6,413 nucleotides of DNA from Deltaproteobacteria bacterium. Its GTDB lineage: Bacteria; Desulfobacterota; JAENJC01. The DNA lies in NCBI GenBank assembly GCA_016208525.1, contig JACQYJ010000140.1:3058-9470 (forward strand), written 5' to 3'. The notes beneath the pieces were generated by a model. That model ran no database searches, was not told the DNA's origin, and was given only the letters and a program-made list of their open reading frames with translations. Positions 6,144-6,413 of the stretch are shown piece after piece; position 1 is the first letter of the stretch, and each line of letters opens with the position of its first letter. A program made the position numbers and the translations under genes.

Positions 6144-6283
6144 CGCGCCATTTTAATAAGTTTCATAATATTGAGATTTAAGAGCCTCTGTAACCGCTGT
6201 CAAGACACCAATTCTCCAGTATGATGAATATAGGTCATTATCGATTTTAAATCAAGGGCCTGCTTTATTAGTAACTTTGCTAT

Positions 6284-6312
6284 TTGACATCTGCGGGCAT
6301 TTAGGGTATTTA
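6284..6312 (+). promoter_or_regulatory. Weak candidate promoter for the prepilin peptidase gene
   Basis: A consensus TTGACA (6284-6289) is followed after 17 nt by TATTTA (6307-6312), which matches TATAAT at only three positions. If used, transcription would begin at or near the ATG at 6319, giving a leaderless or nearly leaderless message. The -35 match could be chance. Confidence 0.22.
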
Positions 6313-6318
6313 TCACCA

Positions 6319-6413
6319 ATGTTTTATGCCGTATCCTTCATCTTCGGCGCAATAGTCGGAAGTTTTTTGAACGTCTGCATATTTCGCATACCAGCGGGCA
6401 GGTCTGTTGCGTT
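6319..6413 (+). CDS. pilD: Type IV prepilin peptidase, N-terminal fragment
   Basis: This inner-membrane aspartic protease cleaves (and in many homologues N-methylates) type IV prepilins and type II secretion pseudopilins. Only 31 codons are visible. They encode a first membrane helix beginning MFYAVSFIFGAIVGSF and running into LNVCIFRIP, the GSFLNVxIxRxP signature that opens the N-terminal domain of this family. The zinc-binding cysteines and both catalytic aspartates lie beyond the window. The ATG at 6319 puts the helix at the N-terminus, as is usual. An in-frame TTG at 6277 would add 14 residues and is less likely. No strong Shine-Dalgarno sequence is seen: AGGG at 6303-6306 is 12 nt away. 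The gene is divergent from groESL. Family assignment is firm; which secretion or pilus system it serves is unknown. Confidence 0.85.
   Translation, partial: MFYAVSFIFGAIVGSFLNVCIFRIPAGRSVA

Larger units (their letters stand above)
6084..6318. other. AT-rich divergent intergenic region, no gene seen
   Basis: The stretch between the groESL promoter and the prepilin peptidase start is AT-rich and contains no convincing gene. It holds the palindrome ATATTTTAAAATAT (6130-6143), flanked by GCG (6126-6128) and CGC (6144-6146) with one unpaired A. It also has several GATTAA/TTAATC-like words between 6090 and 6125. A TTGACA at 6284-6289, 17 nt before a weak TATTTA, is a possible promoter for the prepilin peptidase gene. 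The remainder shows nothing I recognise. Confidence 0.6.

Overview
The window looks like a stretch of a Gram-negative (diderm) bacterial chromosome. It carries an outer-membrane beta-barrel gene and a polysaccharide-export gene, a HrcA/CIRCE-controlled groESL pair, and the start of a prepilin peptidase gene. The GroEL ending GGMGGMGGMY, the CIRCE operator and the many degenerate intergenic palindromes of the CCACAGAGACACAGAG type suggest an environmental Nitrospirota- or Desulfobacterota-like genome. That placement is an impression, not a demonstrated assignment.

Layout. (i) 1-3380, plus strand: a 5'-truncated gene for a multi-SLBB polysaccharide export protein overlaps by 4 nt (ATGA) a gene for a Wzi-like outer-membrane capsule assembly protein. 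The two are probably the distal end of an exopolysaccharide or capsule export operon that begins left of the window. (ii) 3381-3643: a convergent gap with one degenerate inverted repeat and a strong 13-bp stem terminator that can serve both flanking operons. (iii) 3644-5715, minus strand: groES then groEL, both apparently intact, separated by an unusually long 146-nt spacer that holds a second inverted repeat. (iv) 5716-6318: the groESL leader and control region. It contains two adjacent repeat units, a perfect CIRCE operator, a candidate sigma-70-type promoter and an AT-rich palindromic stretch. (v) 6319-6413, plus strand: the first 31 codons of a type IV prepilin peptidase, divergent from groESL and cut by the window edge.

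How the parts work together. The SLBB protein and the Wzi-like protein would act at the inner-membrane/periplasm and outer-membrane ends of surface polysaccharide export. GroES and GroEL form the folding chamber and would be induced when HrcA leaves CIRCE. The prepilin peptidase would process type IV pilin-like or type II secretion pseudopilin precursors.

I found no convincing new defence, mobile or biosynthetic system. The most unusual features are two. First, there is a sharply bounded 125-bp perfect duplication inside the SLBB gene, whose first copy begins at base 1. Second, four related hairpin-forming repeats have colonised every non-coding gap around groESL, two of them inside the groES 5' leader and one between groES and groEL.
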